This document shows positions 1-6,720 of a DNA stretch of 9,305 nt, one piece after another (position 1 is the stretch's first letter; the number at the start of each line of letters is the position of its first letter). The position numbers were made by a program, and so were the translations under genes. The notes under the pieces are model-generated. The model had not been told where the DNA came from and made no database searches. It worked only from the letters and a program-made list of their open reading frames with translations. Source of the stretch: Anaerolineae bacterium (GTDB lineage Bacteria > Chloroflexota > Anaerolineae > B4-G1); contig JALWUZ010000019.1 of assembly GCA_027079895.1 (NCBI GenBank), forward strand, positions 1 to 9,305, written 5' to 3'.

Positions 1-1952
1 CCTCCCAGCGGCGGGGCGTCCCCCTGGGCCGCGATCCCCCCCGCGCCGTCGAGCAGGTGGACGAAGACGGTGTAATCCTCCTCCATCCGCGCCCGCGGAC
101 GCCAGTACAGCCCCAGGCGCAGCCCCTCGGCGACAGGGCGCAGGTCGCAGCCGATCAGTTCCACCGCCTCCCCCAGCGTGTAGGTTTGGGGGATGAGGTA
201 GCCGTCGGCGGGGAGCGGCTCCCCGTCCAACCGCAGCAGCGGCGGCGACGAGACTTCCCCCACCGATTCCCCGGCGACGAGCAGGCTCACCGTGACCCGG
301 CACAGCGCGGGGCCGACGGCGTCCACCCGCACCAGGCGGCGGTCGCGCACCAGGTCGCCAGGACGCCACAAGTCCGGCGGGTAGGTCTCGCCGGCCGGCA
401 CCCGGTCGCTCTGACCGACGAGCCGCCCGCCGAGCGTCCACAGCCGCGTCACCGCCCGCAGGTCGCCGGTAGGGGTGAGCGTCGCCGACCAATAGAGCGT
501 CACCGTCACCTCGTCCCCGCGCCGGGCCTCCGACGGCGCGACCCGCACGGCGACCGGCCGGACGCCGTCCGCTTCCAGGGCGGAGAGCGGCGTCGCGGCG
601 GCCAACTCATCCTCGTCGGCCAGCGGCCGGGCGTAGCGCGGCCCAATCGCTCCCAGCGGGCTGTAGACGCTGAGAGCCAGCAGCCCCGCGCCGACCGCCG
701 TCAGCACCCACGCCGACCGGCGGCGGGGGAGGAGGGCGTCCCAGCCCAGCGTCAGGAGCAGCGCGAAGGCGGCCAGGCCGGGGAAGAGCAGCCGTCCCGT
801 CGCCGCCGGGGTAAGCGACATGTACCGAATCAGGCTGGCGGCGAGGAGCGCGAACCAGACGGCGCACAGGAGCAGCCCGTCGCTATCGAAAGGGAGCGGT
901 GCGCCCCGCCGCAGACGGCCCATCAGCCGCAGCCAGCCGCCGACGGCCAGAACGGTCGCCAGTCCCAGCAGGGCGGACACCCAGGCCGGGAACAGGTCGG
1001 GATAGGGCGACCAGAACGAGAGCCCCACTTGGCGGAACTGGCGGGCGAGGGAGACGAGGTCGCTGGGATGGGCCCCGGCCGCAGCGAGCCACACCCGCCA
1101 GGCCAGCGGGTCGCCGTAGAGGAGGTAATTGCGCCCGTACCACCACCCGCCGATGAGCAGGGCCAGGCCATAGATGACCGCGCCCCGGCGCACCAGGGCC
1201 GCCGTGTCCCGGTCGCGCCGCCAGCGCAGGAGCAGGGCCAACCCGGTCAGCGGCAGCAGGGCCAACGCGCTGAGTTTGCCGAGCAGGGCGAGCCCCAACG
1301 TGCCCCCCAGCGCGGCCGTCCACCGCGAGGAGGGCCGCCGCAGCAATCGGACGGCGAGCCAGAGCGTCGCCGTCGCCAGGGCGGCCGCCGCGCCGTCGTT
1401 GTTCACCACGCTGTTGATGTAGATGAAGTGGGGGTTGAAGGCGACGAGAGCCACGACCGCCGCCCACAGGTCGGGACGGGCGGGCAGCACCTCCCGCGCC
1501 AGGAGGTAGGCCGCGCTCAGCGTCCCAATCCCCCAGAGGACGGTCAGCAGCCGGACGAGGTGAACCGCCAGCACCGCTCCGCGATAGGGAAACCGCTCGT
1601 GCGGGGTGTGGATGAAGACGTTGGGCGCGTCGCTGGTCGAGGTGGCGGTGATGGCCGGGTGGGCGACGTTGAAGCGGACGAAAGCGGGGAAGTCGCCGGT
1701 GTCCAGCGGGACGACGAGGGGGGCGGCCAGGAGGTAGTAGAGCGGCGGCTGCCCCGACTCGCGGAGCCAGATGTCGCTCCCGCCCGCCGCATGCACCGGC
1801 AGGGCGCGTTCCGTCGCCAGGTAGCGGACGAAGGAGAAGTGCCACAGTTCGTCGGGGGCCTCGAAGAGGGGGACGACGACGCTGTGCAGGGCTCCCAGCA
1901 GTCCGAAGGCCGCCAGGATGGGGAGCAGCCGCCGGGTCAGAGCGGGTCTCAT
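1..1952 (-). CDS. Polytopic membrane glycosyltransferase-like protein (GT39/DUF2142 type), 3' end cut by window edge
   Basis: An uninterrupted frame of about 650 codons runs from ATG at 1952 to the window edge, so the C-terminus is missing. The N-terminus is a membrane anchor (about residues 8-28) followed by EAPDELWHF (31-39), the acidic pair typical of lipid-linked-sugar glycosyltransferases of the GT-C fold. Then come ESGQPPLYY (65-73), NPHFIYIN (173-180), WWYGRNYLLYGDP (270-282) and GRLLFPGLAAF (386-396), with roughly ten hydrophobic segments up to about residue 432. After that lies a soluble, beta-rich region (about 465-650) containing VTVTLYWSA and YTVFVHLLDG, a layout I associate with Chloroflexota members of this group. 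The likely role is transfer of a sugar from a polyprenyl-phosphate donor on the outer face of the membrane; the acceptor is unknown. The start overlaps the hdrC stop as ATGA and has no clear Shine-Dalgarno, suggesting translational coupling. The exact family (PMT_2 or DUF2142) is uncertain. Confidence 0.8.
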   Translation of the reverse strand, partial: MRPALTRRLLPILAAFGLLGALHSVVVPLFEAPDELWHFSFVRYLATERALPVHAAGGSDIWLRESGQPPLYYLLAAPLVVPLDTGDFPAFVRFNVAHPAITATSTSDAPNVFIHTPHERFPYRGAVLAVHLVRLLTVLWGIGTLSAAYLLAREVLPARPDLWAAVVALVAFNPHFIYINSVVNNDGAAAALATATLWLAVRLLRRPSSRWTAALGGTLGLALLGKLSALALLPLTGLALLLRWRRDRDTAALVRRGAVIYGLALLIGGWWYGRNYLLYGDPLAWRVWLAAAGAHPSDLVSLARQFRQVGLSFWSPYPDLFPAWVSALLGLATVLAVGGWLRLMGRLRRGAPLPFDSDGLLLCAVWFALLAASLIRYMSLTPAATGRLLFPGLAAFALLLTLGWDALLPRRRSAWVLTAVGAGLLALSVYSPLGAIGPRYARPLADEDELAAATPLSALEADGVRPVAVRVAPSEARRGDEVTVTLYWSATLTPTGDLRAVTRLWTLGGRLVGQSDRVPAGETYPPDLWRPGDLVRDRRLVRVDAVGPALCRVTVSLLVAGESVGEVSSPPLLRLDGEPLPADGYLIPQTYTLGEAVELIGCDLRPVAEGLRLGLYWRPRARMEEDYTVFVHLLDGAGGIAAQGDAPPLG

Positions 1953-2353
1953 CGGACGGCGGGGGACGGTGTGAGCAGGCGGCGGGCCACGTCCGGGGGC
2001 GGCAGACGCACCGGCTCCAATCCCCAGGCGGCCCGCATTTGATCCAGTTCCTCCTGCGAGACCGCCATCGCCTGCCCGTGCGCCAGGATGTGCTCGAAGG
2101 CGACGCGGTAGCCCTCAGGGGCCGTGTCGGACTCCTGCCGCCGCCAGGCCATCATCAGGCCGTAGATGTCTATCCCGCCGGGGCAACTTTCCTGACACCG
2201 CCAGCAGGAGGTACACAGCCAGACGGAGAAATCCGTCGCCGTCGGGTCGGCCATGAAGGTGACGATGGCGTGCCCGCCCACCATCTCCACCGGGCAGACG
2301 GTGACGCACAACCCGCATTGGAGGCATTCCTGGGGATGAGCGAGAGCCGTCAT
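1949..2353 (-). CDS. hdrC: Heterodisulfide reductase subunit C-like ferredoxin (HdrC)
   Basis: A 134-residue soluble iron-sulfur protein. Two complete Cys-X2-Cys-X2-Cys-X3-Cys-Pro motifs are visible: C10, C13, C16, C20 (CLQCGLCVTVCP) and C47, C50, C53, C57 (CTSCWRCQESCP), which should bind two [4Fe-4S] clusters. The spacing and the WLCTSCWRC sequence are characteristic of HdrC rather than of bacterial 2[4Fe-4S] ferredoxins. By family knowledge it passes electrons between HdrA (or another donor) and the HdrB active site. The start at 2353 overlaps the hdrB stop as ATGA; AAAGGAG lies about ten bases upstream, inside hdrB. A longer frame reaching to 2614 exists, but its extra N-terminus is only hdrB read in another frame. 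The short tail after residue 100 has no recognised motif. Other CCG-domain partners (Tfr, GlpC or LutB-like) are possible, but this size and motif layout fit HdrC best. Confidence 0.88.
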   Translation of the reverse strand: MTALAHPQECLQCGLCVTVCPVEMVGGHAIVTFMADPTATDFSVWLCTSCWRCQESCPGGIDIYGLMMAWRRQESDTAPEGYRVAFEHILAHGQAMAVSQEELDQMRAAWGLEPVRLPPPDVARRLLTPSPAVR

Positions 2354-3183
2354 CGCAGCCAGACTCCTTTCCGCAGCCCCAGCGACTCTTCCGGCAGCCC
2401 GAGGGCCAGGCCGAGCAGTTGCGGGAGGAAGAGGGCCCGCTTGCGGAGCGACGGGCGGTCCCGGATGATGAACCGTTGGAAGCGGCGGAGCAGCAGTTGG
2501 CAGTTGCCGCAGCCGAGGAGAAGCGCGTCGGCCTCCTGCACCGCCTCCAACTTGCGCCGACCGGCCTTCAGCGAGAGGGTCGAGTCGGCCAGGTAGAGCG
2601 TCGCCCCGCAGCACTCGTTCTCGCCGGGGTAGTCCAGCACCTCCGCGCCGGTCAGGCGGACGAGGCGGCGGATGCTCTGCGGCTCCAGCGGGTCGTCGCC
2701 GAAGCCCATCACGTCATCGGGGCGGAGGGCCTGACAGGGGGTGGTGACGGCGACCTGGAGGGAGAGCGGGCGGACGATGCGGGCCCGCAGGTCGTCCAGC
2801 CGCTCGGTCAGCAGCCGCACGAGGTGTTTCGGAGTGACCCGTCCGGCGACGGTGAGGCCGAACTGCGCCAGGCGGCGGTTGGCCTCGGACAGCACGGCGG
2901 GGTCTTGGAGGGCACGGGCGGTGCGGGCCAGGGAGTTGGTGCAGCCGCCGCAGATGGTGACGACGGTATCGTGCCCCATCCGCTCGATCAACGCCAGGTT
3001 GTAGGCGGAAAGGTAGATCCAATCGGCGGTGAAGGATTCGGCGACGGGGGAGCCGCAGCAGACCGCCTCTTGCACCGTCTCCAACTCGATGCCCAGCGTG
3101 GACAGGACGGCGCGGGTCGCCAGTTCGTATTCCGGCATGCGCTGGAGCACCAGGCAGCCGGGGTAGAAGGCCAGGGTGGACAT
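2350..3183 (-). CDS. hdrB: Heterodisulfide reductase subunit B-like protein (HdrB), two CCG domains
   Basis: A 277-residue protein with two cysteine-rich CCG domains, the signature of HdrB. The first has C10 (FYPGC), C42-C43 (VCCGSP) and C78/C81 (CGGC). The second has C150 (TTPCQ), C191-C192 (NECCG) and C225/C228 (CGNC). In characterised HdrB these cysteines hold two non-cubane [4Fe-4S] clusters that reduce a disulfide. The real substrate here is unknown, because a non-methanogen need not make CoM-S-S-CoB. The length is close to the usual 280-300. ATG at 3183 is the only start in its frame before an upstream stop (3235-3237), and MSTLAFYPGC matches typical HdrB N-termini. No Shine-Dalgarno is seen; the bases just upstream of the start on the coding strand even read TCTCCT. 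It is first in a hdrB-hdrC-glycosyltransferase set joined by ATGA overlaps. No hdrA is in the window. Confidence 0.88.
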   Translation of the reverse strand: MSTLAFYPGCLVLQRMPEYELATRAVLSTLGIELETVQEAVCCGSPVAESFTADWIYLSAYNLALIERMGHDTVVTICGGCTNSLARTARALQDPAVLSEANRRLAQFGLTVAGRVTPKHLVRLLTERLDDLRARIVRPLSLQVAVTTPCQALRPDDVMGFGDDPLEPQSIRRLVRLTGAEVLDYPGENECCGATLYLADSTLSLKAGRRKLEAVQEADALLLGCGNCQLLLRRFQRFIIRDRPSLRKRALFLPQLLGLALGLPEESLGLRKGVWLR

Positions 3184-3235
3184 AGGAGAACGAGGGCGGG
3201 GCGGCGGCGGATGGGCTTCGGTATGGTGGGCAGGT

Positions 3236-3339
3236 CATCGCGCCCGTTCACCGGCGACCGGCAGAGGGTAAATCCGCCGCCTGGAGAGGCCATCGCGCCT
3301 GTCCACCGGCGACCGGCAGCGGATAAATCCGCCGCCTGG
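3236..3339. repeat. Pair of 49-bp direct repeats in the flotillin-hdrB gap
   Basis: Copies at 3236-3284 and 3291-3339 match at 45 of 49 positions, with a 55-base period. Both begin CATCGCGCC and end AATCCGCCGCCTGG. The second copy contains GCGGAT-AA-ATCCGC (3319-3332), a six-base-arm inverted repeat that is damaged in the first copy. No coding signal is apparent: stretches of frame exist but resemble no protein. It could be a dispersed intergenic repeat of this genome, part of a transcript terminator or processing region for the flotillin operon, or a leader of hdrB. Nothing here distinguishes these. Confidence 0.85.
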
Positions 3340-3375
3340 GTTGGGAGGCCCAGGCAGCGCATTCCATGCGCTGCC
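3334..3375. other. Two nested GC-rich inverted repeats downstream of the flotillin gene
   Basis: GGCAGCGCAT (3353-3362) and ATGCGCTGCC (3366-3375) are perfect ten-base arms with a three-base loop. Overlapping this, GCCTGGG (3334-3340) pairs with CCCAGGC (3349-3355). The two stems share bases 3353-3355, so they may be alternatives. They lie about 50-90 bases past the flotillin stop in the direction of its transcription. No T-tract follows on the minus strand, so this is at best a weak or factor-assisted terminator or an RNA-stabilising stem. Confidence 0.6.
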
Positions 3376-3423
3376 GCCAACGGCGAAACCGCACATCGCC
3401 GCCACCGCCCCGCCGCGGGATGC

Positions 3424-4914
3424 TCACTCTTCGAGGGGTTCTTCCACCTCCGCTTCCTCCGCCGCGCCGGCCGACGACGCGCCGCGCACCGCCGGGAGGT
3501 CGTGGAGGGCTTCGACGATGTTGACGCCGGTCAGGGCCTCGATGGTCGCCGGCATTTGGGCGATGATGTCGGTGATGTCTTTGGTGAGGCGGGACGCGCC
3601 GACACCCCCCTCGCCCCCGCCGATGATGACGATGCGGTCGGTGTTGATGAGCGGTTCGGCGACGGCGGTCGCGATCTTCGGCAGGCTCTCGACCAGTTGC
3701 TGGATGATGGCGGCCTGGTTGTACTCCTGCCACGCCGCCGCTTTCCGCTGCATGGCCTCCGCCTCGGCCGTCCCCTGGGCTTTGATGACCTCCGCCTCGG
3801 CCAGACCTTTGGCGCGGGCGGCGTCGGCCTCGGCCTCGCCGGTGGCGCGGATGGAGGTCGCCTGGGCCTGAGCCTCCGCCTCGATGCGGTACCGCTCGGC
3901 GTTCGCCAGCGTCTCGATGCGGTACTTCTCCGCCTCGGCCGGCTTGCGCACCTGAGCCTCCAGTTCCTTCTCCTTGCGCTTGACCTCCTGCTCCTGCACC
4001 TCGATCTGCTTCTTCTTGGCGACGACCTCGATCTGGACCTCTTCCTCTTTGATTCGCTGGCTGACGATCTTCTGTTGCAGGGTGTAGGCCAGTTCCGCCT
4101 CGGCCTTCTTCCGGTTGACCTCGGCCTCGTACTCCGCCTTCTGGACCTGGTAGTTCTTCTCGGACTCGGCGATCTTGGTCTCGGCCTGGTACTTGGCCGT
4201 CTCCCCCTCCTGCCGGGCCTGGGCCGATTTGATGGTGGCGTCCCGCGCGGCCATCGCCTGACCGATGGCGGCGTCCCGCTTGACTTCGGCGGTGCGGGCC
4301 TGCCCCAGAGCGTCCAGATAGCCCTGCTCGTCCCGAATGTCCTTGATGGTGAAGGAGACGATCTCCAACCCCATGTTCGCCATATCCACCGCCGAGACTT
4401 CCTGCACCCGCTGGGCGAAGGCGTCACGGTCCTTGTAGATGTCCTCCACCGTCATCGTGCCGAGGATGGCCCGCAGGTGCCCGGCCAGCGTCTCGTGGGC
4501 GACGGTCTTGATCTCCATCGCGTCTTTGGAGAGGAACTGTTCGGCGGCGGTGCGGATGGAGACATCGTCCCCCTTGATTTTGATCTGCGCCACGCCGTCC
4601 ACCGTCACCGGGACGCCCTGCTCGGTGTAGACTTCCGGCGTCTGCACCTCGATGGTCATAATCTCCAGCGAGAGCACGTCCACCCGCTCGACGACCGGCA
4701 GGACGATCGCCCCGCCGCCCTTGACGATGCGGTAGCCGACCCGCTCTTTTTTGCCGGTGACCGGGTCGGTGATGGTGTGCTTGAGCCCCGAAATCACCAG
4801 TACCTGGTTGGGGCCGACTTTCTTGTAGCGGGAGGCGACCAGTCCGAACAGGACGAAGATGACCAGCAGGATGCCGGCAATCGCCATAACCGCCAGACCA
4901 ATGCTGAAACCCAT
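3424..4914 (-). CDS. floT: Flotillin-family SPFH scaffold protein
   Basis: A 496-residue protein of normal flotillin size. One hydrophobic segment (about 5-27) anchors it to the membrane. An SPFH/PHB domain follows (about 30-195, with VGPNQVLVISG, QTPEVYTEQGVPVTVDG and VDMANMGLEIVSFTIKDI). Next is a long charged heptad-like coiled coil (about 205-395) with the Glu-Ala-rich repeats typical of flotillins (AEAEVIKAQGTAEAEAM), then the conserved tail LPKIATAVAEPLINTDRIVI with GGGEGG (about 411-437). The last residues are strongly acidic (EEAEVEEPLEE). By family knowledge it oligomerises into membrane microdomain scaffolds on the cytoplasmic face. The start at 4914 is fixed by a textbook AAAGGAGGT just upstream. 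It lies 18 bases after nfeD on the same strand, the standard NfeD-flotillin (YuaF-YuaG-like) arrangement, so the two are probably co-transcribed and co-localised. Confidence 0.93.
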   Translation of the reverse strand: MGFSIGLAVMAIAGILLVIFVLFGLVASRYKKVGPNQVLVISGLKHTITDPVTGKKERVGYRIVKGGGAIVLPVVERVDVLSLEIMTIEVQTPEVYTEQGVPVTVDGVAQIKIKGDDVSIRTAAEQFLSKDAMEIKTVAHETLAGHLRAILGTMTVEDIYKDRDAFAQRVQEVSAVDMANMGLEIVSFTIKDIRDEQGYLDALGQARTAEVKRDAAIGQAMAARDATIKSAQARQEGETAKYQAETKIAESEKNYQVQKAEYEAEVNRKKAEAELAYTLQQKIVSQRIKEEEVQIEVVAKKKQIEVQEQEVKRKEKELEAQVRKPAEAEKYRIETLANAERYRIEAEAQAQATSIRATGEAEADAARAKGLAEAEVIKAQGTAEAEAMQRKAAAWQEYNQAAIIQQLVESLPKIATAVAEPLINTDRIVIIGGGEGGVGASRLTKDITDIIAQMPATIEALTGVNIVEALHDLPAVRGASSAGAAEEAEVEEPLEE

Positions 4915-4932
4915 CGTGACCTCCTTTCTCGC

Positions 4933-5535
4933 TTATCTGTTTTTGACGACTACTACGTTTCCCGTTTCCTCGACCACTTCTACCAGCGTGCCGCGCGGGA
5001 TGGGGTTCCCGTCGGCGGAGCGGGCCGGACTGCGTACCCGCGTCCCGCGCACCACCATCGCGACCTCGCCGATGCCGCCGGCGGGAATGGGGGCGGTGAT
5101 CTCCCCGGAACGCCCGACCAGTTCCCCGCGCTGGATTTCGCTGGAGCCCTGGGCGGCGACGAGCAACCGGGTGTAGAGCAGGAAGATCACGCCCGACAAC
5201 GTTACCCCGCTGACGGCGGCGAGAAACAGGTTGAGCACGAGCGGCAGAGGGGTCAGGTTGTTCAGGATCAGCCCCACGCCGCCAAAGGTGGTGATGAACA
5301 CGGCGATGGTGATGGGGCTCAGAGGGGAAAGGCCCACTTCGGGATGGTCTACGTCGTGGGTGATGTCATGCACAAAGGGGGACTCGATGTGCATGTCGTG
5401 CCCGCCGGGGAGGTCGAGGTGAAACCCCGGCAGGTCGAAGTGGGACAGGTGGCCCATAATCGCCGCGATGATGGCGTATCCCACCCCGACGGCGAACAGG
5501 ACGAAGTAGATGCAGTTGAGGGTTCCGATGCCCAT
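4933..5535 (-). CDS. nfeD: NfeD-family membrane protein with OB-fold tail and His/Asp-rich loop
   Basis: A 200-residue protein. Three hydrophobic segments are visible: about residues 5-27 (YFVLFAVGVGYAIIAAIM), 73-92 (PITIAVFITTFGGVGLIL) and 95-122. A soluble C-terminal domain (about 130-198, with GELVGRSGEITAPIPAGGIGEV and GNPIPRGTLVEVVEE) fits the NfeD OB-fold. The segment between the first two membrane spans (about 28-69) is rich in His and Asp: H29, 32, 39, 46, 49, 56, 60 and 64, with several interleaved acids. NfeD proteins are the usual partners of flotillins and interact with them at membrane microdomains; this form lacks the large ClpP-like protease domain of long NfeD proteins. ATG at 5535 is preceded by AAGGAG with a six-base gap. 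The frame extends upstream across the degV region (to 6600), but that part is antisense to degV and lacks protein character. Confidence 0.87.
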   Translation of the reverse strand: MGIGTLNCIYFVLFAVGVGYAIIAAIMGHLSHFDLPGFHLDLPGGHDMHIESPFVHDITHDVDHPEVGLSPLSPITIAVFITTFGGVGLILNNLTPLPLVLNLFLAAVSGVTLSGVIFLLYTRLLVAAQGSSEIQRGELVGRSGEITAPIPAGGIGEVAMVVRGTRVRSPARSADGNPIPRGTLVEVVEETGNVVVVKNR

Positions 5536-5567
5536 CTTACGCTCCTTCCGTTGCTCGACGTGGGAGG

Positions 5568-5596
5568 ATTGTACACTGAGAGTTGGCAGGTGGCAA
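5568..5596 (-). promoter_or_regulatory. Candidate sigma-70-type promoter for nfeD-flotillin
   Basis: Read on the minus strand, TTGCCA (5596-5591) and TACAAT (5573-5568) are separated by 17 bases. Transcription would start near 5561 and give a leader of about 25 bases with AAGGAG in place. The -35 element lies inside the first unit of the tandem repeat. This is a consensus match only. Confidence 0.5.
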
Positions 5597-5716
5597 GTTT
5601 GCAAGTGGGCAAGTGGGCAGGTTTGCAGGTGGCAAGTGGCAAGTGTGCAAGTGGCAAGTGGCAAGTTTGCAGGTTTGCAAGTTGGCAGGTGGGCAGGTGG
5701 GCAGGTGGGCAGGTGG
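5585..5716. repeat. Degenerate 7-8 bp tandem repeat, 17 units of GCARGTKK
   Basis: Seventeen consecutive units with core GCAAGT or GCAGGT, followed by GG, TT, GT or T. The cytosines of the cores fall at 5587, 5594, 5602, 5610, 5618, 5626, 5633, 5640, 5648, 5655, 5662, 5670, 5678, 5686, 5694, 5702 and 5710, so the spacing is always seven or eight bases. The right end is the most regular: four exact GGCAGGTG units eight bases apart. The plus strand is G-rich with many GG and several GGG runs. Mixed spacing rules out a translated repeat. It fills most of the nfeD/degV divergent intergenic region. Between 5717 and 5790 I see no clear promoter for degV. Confidence 0.92.
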
Positions 5717-5790
5717 AGGGCGTAACTCTGTGCCTTGTGTGGTGTTCTAGTGAATGGCATCAAGTTCCAATCAAGAAAGGAAGGAGCATT

Positions 5791-6645
5791 ATGAGCGAGG
5801 GCAAAGTTGTCGTGGTGACGGATAGCACAGCCTACATCCCCGCCGAGGCGCAGGAGGGGCTGGACATACCGGTGATTCCGCTGTGGCTCATCTGGGGGGA
5901 GGAGCGGTTCCGCGACGGGGTGGACATCAGCCCCGACGAGTTCTACCGCCGGTTGGAGAACTCGAAGACGCTGCCCACCACCTCCCAGCCGTCGGCGGGC
6001 GAGTTCGTGGAGTTTTTCAAGCGCGTGGGGGCCGACGCCGCCGGTATCGTGGGGATTTTCATCTCCTCCAACCTGAGCGGCACCGTCGCCAGCGCGTTGG
6101 CGGCGGCCAAGCAGTTGCCGGAGATGGACATCCGGGTGATTGACTCGCTGGAGACTTCGATGAGCCTGGGGCTGACGGTGTTGCCGGCCGCCCGCGCCGC
6201 CGCTGCGGGAAAGTCGGTGGACGAGGTGGCCGCCATCGCCGAGGACGCCAGGAAGCGGGTCAAGGTGCTCTTCGTCGTGGATACGCTGGAGTATCTGTAT
6301 CGCGGCGGGCGCATCGGCGGGGCGAAGCGGCTGCTGGGGACCGCCTTGAACATCAAGCCGCTGCTCCACCTGGACGACGGACGGGTCGAGTTGCTGACTC
6401 AGGTACGCACCAAGCGGAAGGCCATCGCCCGGCTGCTGAACATCATCGAGGATTACCTGGGAGGCCGCGCCCTGGAGGAGGTGTCCGTCCTGGACGTGTT
6501 CGCTCCCAAAGAGGGGGACGCGCTGGCCGAGAAGGTGCGGGCCCGTTTCGGGGTGTCGCAGGTTCATCGGGCGAAGGTCAGCCCGGTCATCGGCACGCAC
6601 GTGGGGCCCGGCACCGTCGGGGCCGCCATCCGAGCCGCCGGATAG
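5791..6645 (+). CDS. degV: DegV family fatty-acid-binding protein (FakB-like)
   Basis: A 284-residue protein of the usual DegV length. Family hallmarks run the whole length: VVTDSTAYIP (8-17), TLPTTSQPSAGEF (60-72), SSNLSGTVASA (92-102), the DSLETSMSLG segment (118-127), DTLEYLYRGGRIGGAKR (164-180), LNIKPLL (186-192) and the C-terminal GTHVGPGTVG (268-277). By family knowledge DegV/FakB proteins bind a fatty acid and present it to the kinase FakA, which makes acyl-phosphate for phospholipid synthesis; no fakA is in the window. ATG at 5791 is preceded by AAGGAG with a rather short four-base gap. The same frame is open for over 1,100 codons upstream, but that stretch is antisense to nfeD, flotillin and hdrB and is not part of this protein. 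The gene is followed by a strong terminator, so it is probably transcribed alone. Confidence 0.94.
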   Translation: MSEGKVVVVTDSTAYIPAEAQEGLDIPVIPLWLIWGEERFRDGVDISPDEFYRRLENSKTLPTTSQPSAGEFVEFFKRVGADAAGIVGIFISSNLSGTVASALAAAKQLPEMDIRVIDSLETSMSLGLTVLPAARAAAAGKSVDEVAAIAEDARKRVKVLFVVDTLEYLYRGGRIGGAKRLLGTALNIKPLLHLDDGRVELLTQVRTKRKAIARLLNIIEDYLGGRALEEVSVLDVFAPKEGDALAEKVRARFGVSQVHRAKVSPVIGTHVGPGTVGAAIRAAG

Positions 6646-6669
6646 CCCTCAACGGCCAGAGAGACGCGC

Positions 6670-6700
6670 AAGCGCGGGAGAACTTGCTCCCGCGCTTTTT
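6670..6700 (+). terminator. Rho-independent terminator of degV
   Basis: AAGCGCGGGAG (6670-6680) and CTCCCGCGCTT (6687-6697) form a perfect 11-base stem around the loop AACTTG, ending in a run of five T (6696-6700). It begins 25 bases after the degV stop. In the opposite direction only two T follow the stem before GCGCG, so it may act weakly for the convergent minus-strand gene. Confidence 0.9.
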
Positions 6701-6720
6701 CGTCGGGACGGGGCGGCGGC

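Noticed and set aside
883..1845. A 320-codon minus-strand frame inside the glycosyltransferase region
   Set aside because: It is another reading frame of the same strand, Arg/Pro/Ala-rich. The frame starting at 1952 carries the coherent motifs.
57..2042. A 661-codon plus-strand open frame opposite the glycosyltransferase gene
   Set aside because: Its product is dominated by Arg, Pro, Gln and Gly without any domain, as expected from the reverse of a GC-rich gene. The minus-strand frame gives a clear membrane protein with family motifs.
3236..3375. Insertion sequence remnant
   Set aside because: There is no transposase fragment, no terminal inverted repeats framing the pair, and no visible target duplication.
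5585..5716. CRISPR array
   Set aside because: Units are only 7-8 bases with no spacers, and no cas genes are present.
5685..5716. Three-layer G-quadruplex
   Set aside because: Only a few GGG runs lie close together and the rest are GG. A two-layer structure is possible but weakly supported, so it is not listed as a feature.
2419..5790. A 1,124-codon open extension upstream of and in frame with degV
   Set aside because: It is antisense to nfeD, flotillin and hdrB, has low-complexity composition, and crosses the tandem repeat. DegV homologues begin at the chosen ATG with its own Shine-Dalgarno.
5536..6600. A long N-terminal extension of nfeD antisense to degV
   Set aside because: The extension has no recognisable protein features, and the promoter, ribosome site and membrane-anchor start all place the true start at 5535.
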